From: Bacillota bacterium | GTDB taxonomy: Bacteria > Bacillota > Bacilli > Bacillales_B > DSM-18226 | Length of the DNA: 5,762 nucleotides | Assembly (NCBI GenBank): GCA_030705665.1 | Contig: JAUZQA010000286.1 | Location: forward strand, 1-5,762 | Direction of reading: 5' to 3' | Shown here: positions 4,838 through 5,762 of the stretch, piece by piece | Position numbering within the stretch: the stretch's first letter is position 1 | How the letters are laid out: each line of letters starts with the position of its first letter | Translations under genes and position numbers: made by a program | Notes under the pieces: model-generated | Seen by the model: the letters and a program-made list of their open reading frames with translations, nothing else | Databases searched by the model: none | What the model was told of the DNA's origin: nothing

Positions 4838-5762
4838 ATGAATTTAGAAGCTGGATTATGGCAACAACAAACGTTAAAGCATACAATGACACCAGAATTA
4901 TCACAGGCGATTGCTTTGCTGCAATATTCGGCACAGGAATTGACTAGTTATTTCGAGTCCAAGGCCCTCGAAAATCCACTTATCTCGTTAAGAGATGCAC
5001 CAATCCAAAATAGATGTAAGAAGTGGACAGCTGAAAGAAACAAGTCCGAATGGATTGAACAAGTGGTTGACAATTCCGTGCCACTTGACGAACAGCTGCT
5101 ATCACAATTGAATTTAAAGGATTTCTCCAGAACGCAACTAACGATGATTAAAATTCTTTTGCAAAATTTCGATGAAAATGGTTATTTTCGAGGAGATATT
5201 GGGGAAATATCGATGAATAGGAATGTTCCAAAACAACTGGTAGAAGAAAGTCTTGCCGCTATCCAAGAACTGGAACCGGCTGGAATTGGGGCCAGGAATC
5301 TACAAGAATGCTTACTTATTCAAATAAAGCGTAAAAGTCCAAAGGACGAGCTTGCCATAAAAATAATCTCTGACTATTTTGTGTTATTTGCTGAAAAAAA
5401 ATGGGTTCATCTTTCCAAAGAATTGAAGGTTTCGATGGTAGAAATTCAAAACGTATTTGATTTCATTCAAAAACTAAATCCAAAGCCAGGGTTGGAATTT
5501 GCAACAGACCAAACTCATTTCATTATTCCTGATGCCATTATCGAAGTAACGGAAAAAGGAATTTCTGTCCGTTTAAGTGAGGCATCCATTCCAAAAATGA
5601 ATTTTAATTCATCATACTACAAGAAGTTTTCCGGGAATGAGGATCCTCTAGTAAATAGATTTCTTCAGGAAAAACTCAAAGATTTCCAGTGGATTATGAA
5701 AGCGATCGAACAGAGAAGAGATACCTTGTCCAAGGTAATTATAAAAATAACTGAAAAACAGC
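4838..5762 (+). CDS. sigL: RNA polymerase sigma-54 factor SigL (RpoN), 3'-truncated by window edge
   Basis: The visible 308 residues are the N-terminal two thirds or so of a sigma-54 factor (about 430-440 residues in Bacillus). Region I, the activator-interacting domain, is clear at residues 7-49: QQQTLKHTMTPELSQAIALL, then ENPLI. The core-binding domain follows, with LEPAGIGARNLQECL at 145-159 and LNPKPG at 213-218, both family hallmarks. The DNA-binding helix-turn-helix and the RpoN box lie beyond the edge. The start is supported by GAAGGAGGA 7 nt upstream. SigL directs polymerase to -24/-12 promoters and needs an ATP-driven activator. It is transcribed away from the three minus-strand genes, two of whose units carry such promoters. 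No stop codon or frameshift interrupts the visible part. Confidence 0.95.
   Translation, partial: MNLEAGLWQQQTLKHTMTPELSQAIALLQYSAQELTSYFESKALENPLISLRDAPIQNRCKKWTAERNKSEWIEQVVDNSVPLDEQLLSQLNLKDFSRTQLTMIKILLQNFDENGYFRGDIGEISMNRNVPKQLVEESLAAIQELEPAGIGARNLQECLLIQIKRKSPKDELAIKIISDYFVLFAEKKWVHLSKELKVSMVEIQNVFDFIQKLNPKPGLEFATDQTHFIIPDAIIEVTEKGISVRLSEASIPKMNFNSSYYKKFSGNEDPLVNRFLQEKLKDFQWIMKAIEQRRDTLSKVIIKITEKQ

Overview
The window suggests a low-GC Firmicute of the Bacillus type. It carries the start of a Bacillus-style sigL (sigma-54, RpoN) gene, AT-rich intergenic DNA, strong GGAGG-type ribosome binding sites and intrinsic terminators. The species cannot be fixed from this sequence.

Layout. Positions 1-192 (minus strand) hold the first 64 codons of an acyl-CoA dehydrogenase closely resembling CaiA, the crotonobetainyl-CoA dehydrogenase/reductase of carnitine metabolism. 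Positions 193-545 are its control region: a leader, a near-perfect sigma-54 promoter and three upstream 16-bp palindromic sites. A minus-strand terminator at about 653-689 closes the next transcription unit, which is read MFS transporter (2566-3813) then CocE/NonD-type serine hydrolase (759-2507). Positions 3814-4151 repeat the caiA control architecture in front of the MFS gene. Positions 4152-4837 hold a third sigma-54 promoter facing the other way, an intrinsic terminator about 90 nt downstream of it, two inverted repeats, and the leader of sigL. SigL itself runs on the plus strand from 4838 off the window edge (308 codons visible).

How it fits together. Both minus-strand units appear to be read by sigma-54 polymerase, whose sigma factor is encoded next door. 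Both carry the same array of three candidate activator sites (consensus about GTAAAAAATTTTTGAC) with start-to-start spacings of exactly 18 and 55 bp. One bacterial enhancer-binding protein, encoded outside the window, therefore probably switches on caiA, the transporter and the hydrolase together. The likely theme is uptake and reductive or degradative use of carnitine, crotonobetaine or a related betaine. The transporter and hydrolase substrates are inferred from context only.

Most worth following up: the duplicated enhancer-promoter module, the third sigma-54 promoter with its short terminated transcript (a candidate sigma-54-dependent small RNA or sigL attenuator), and short ORFs starting at the same distance from the predicted transcription starts of both minus-strand units, one of which overlaps the MFS start codon as ATGA.
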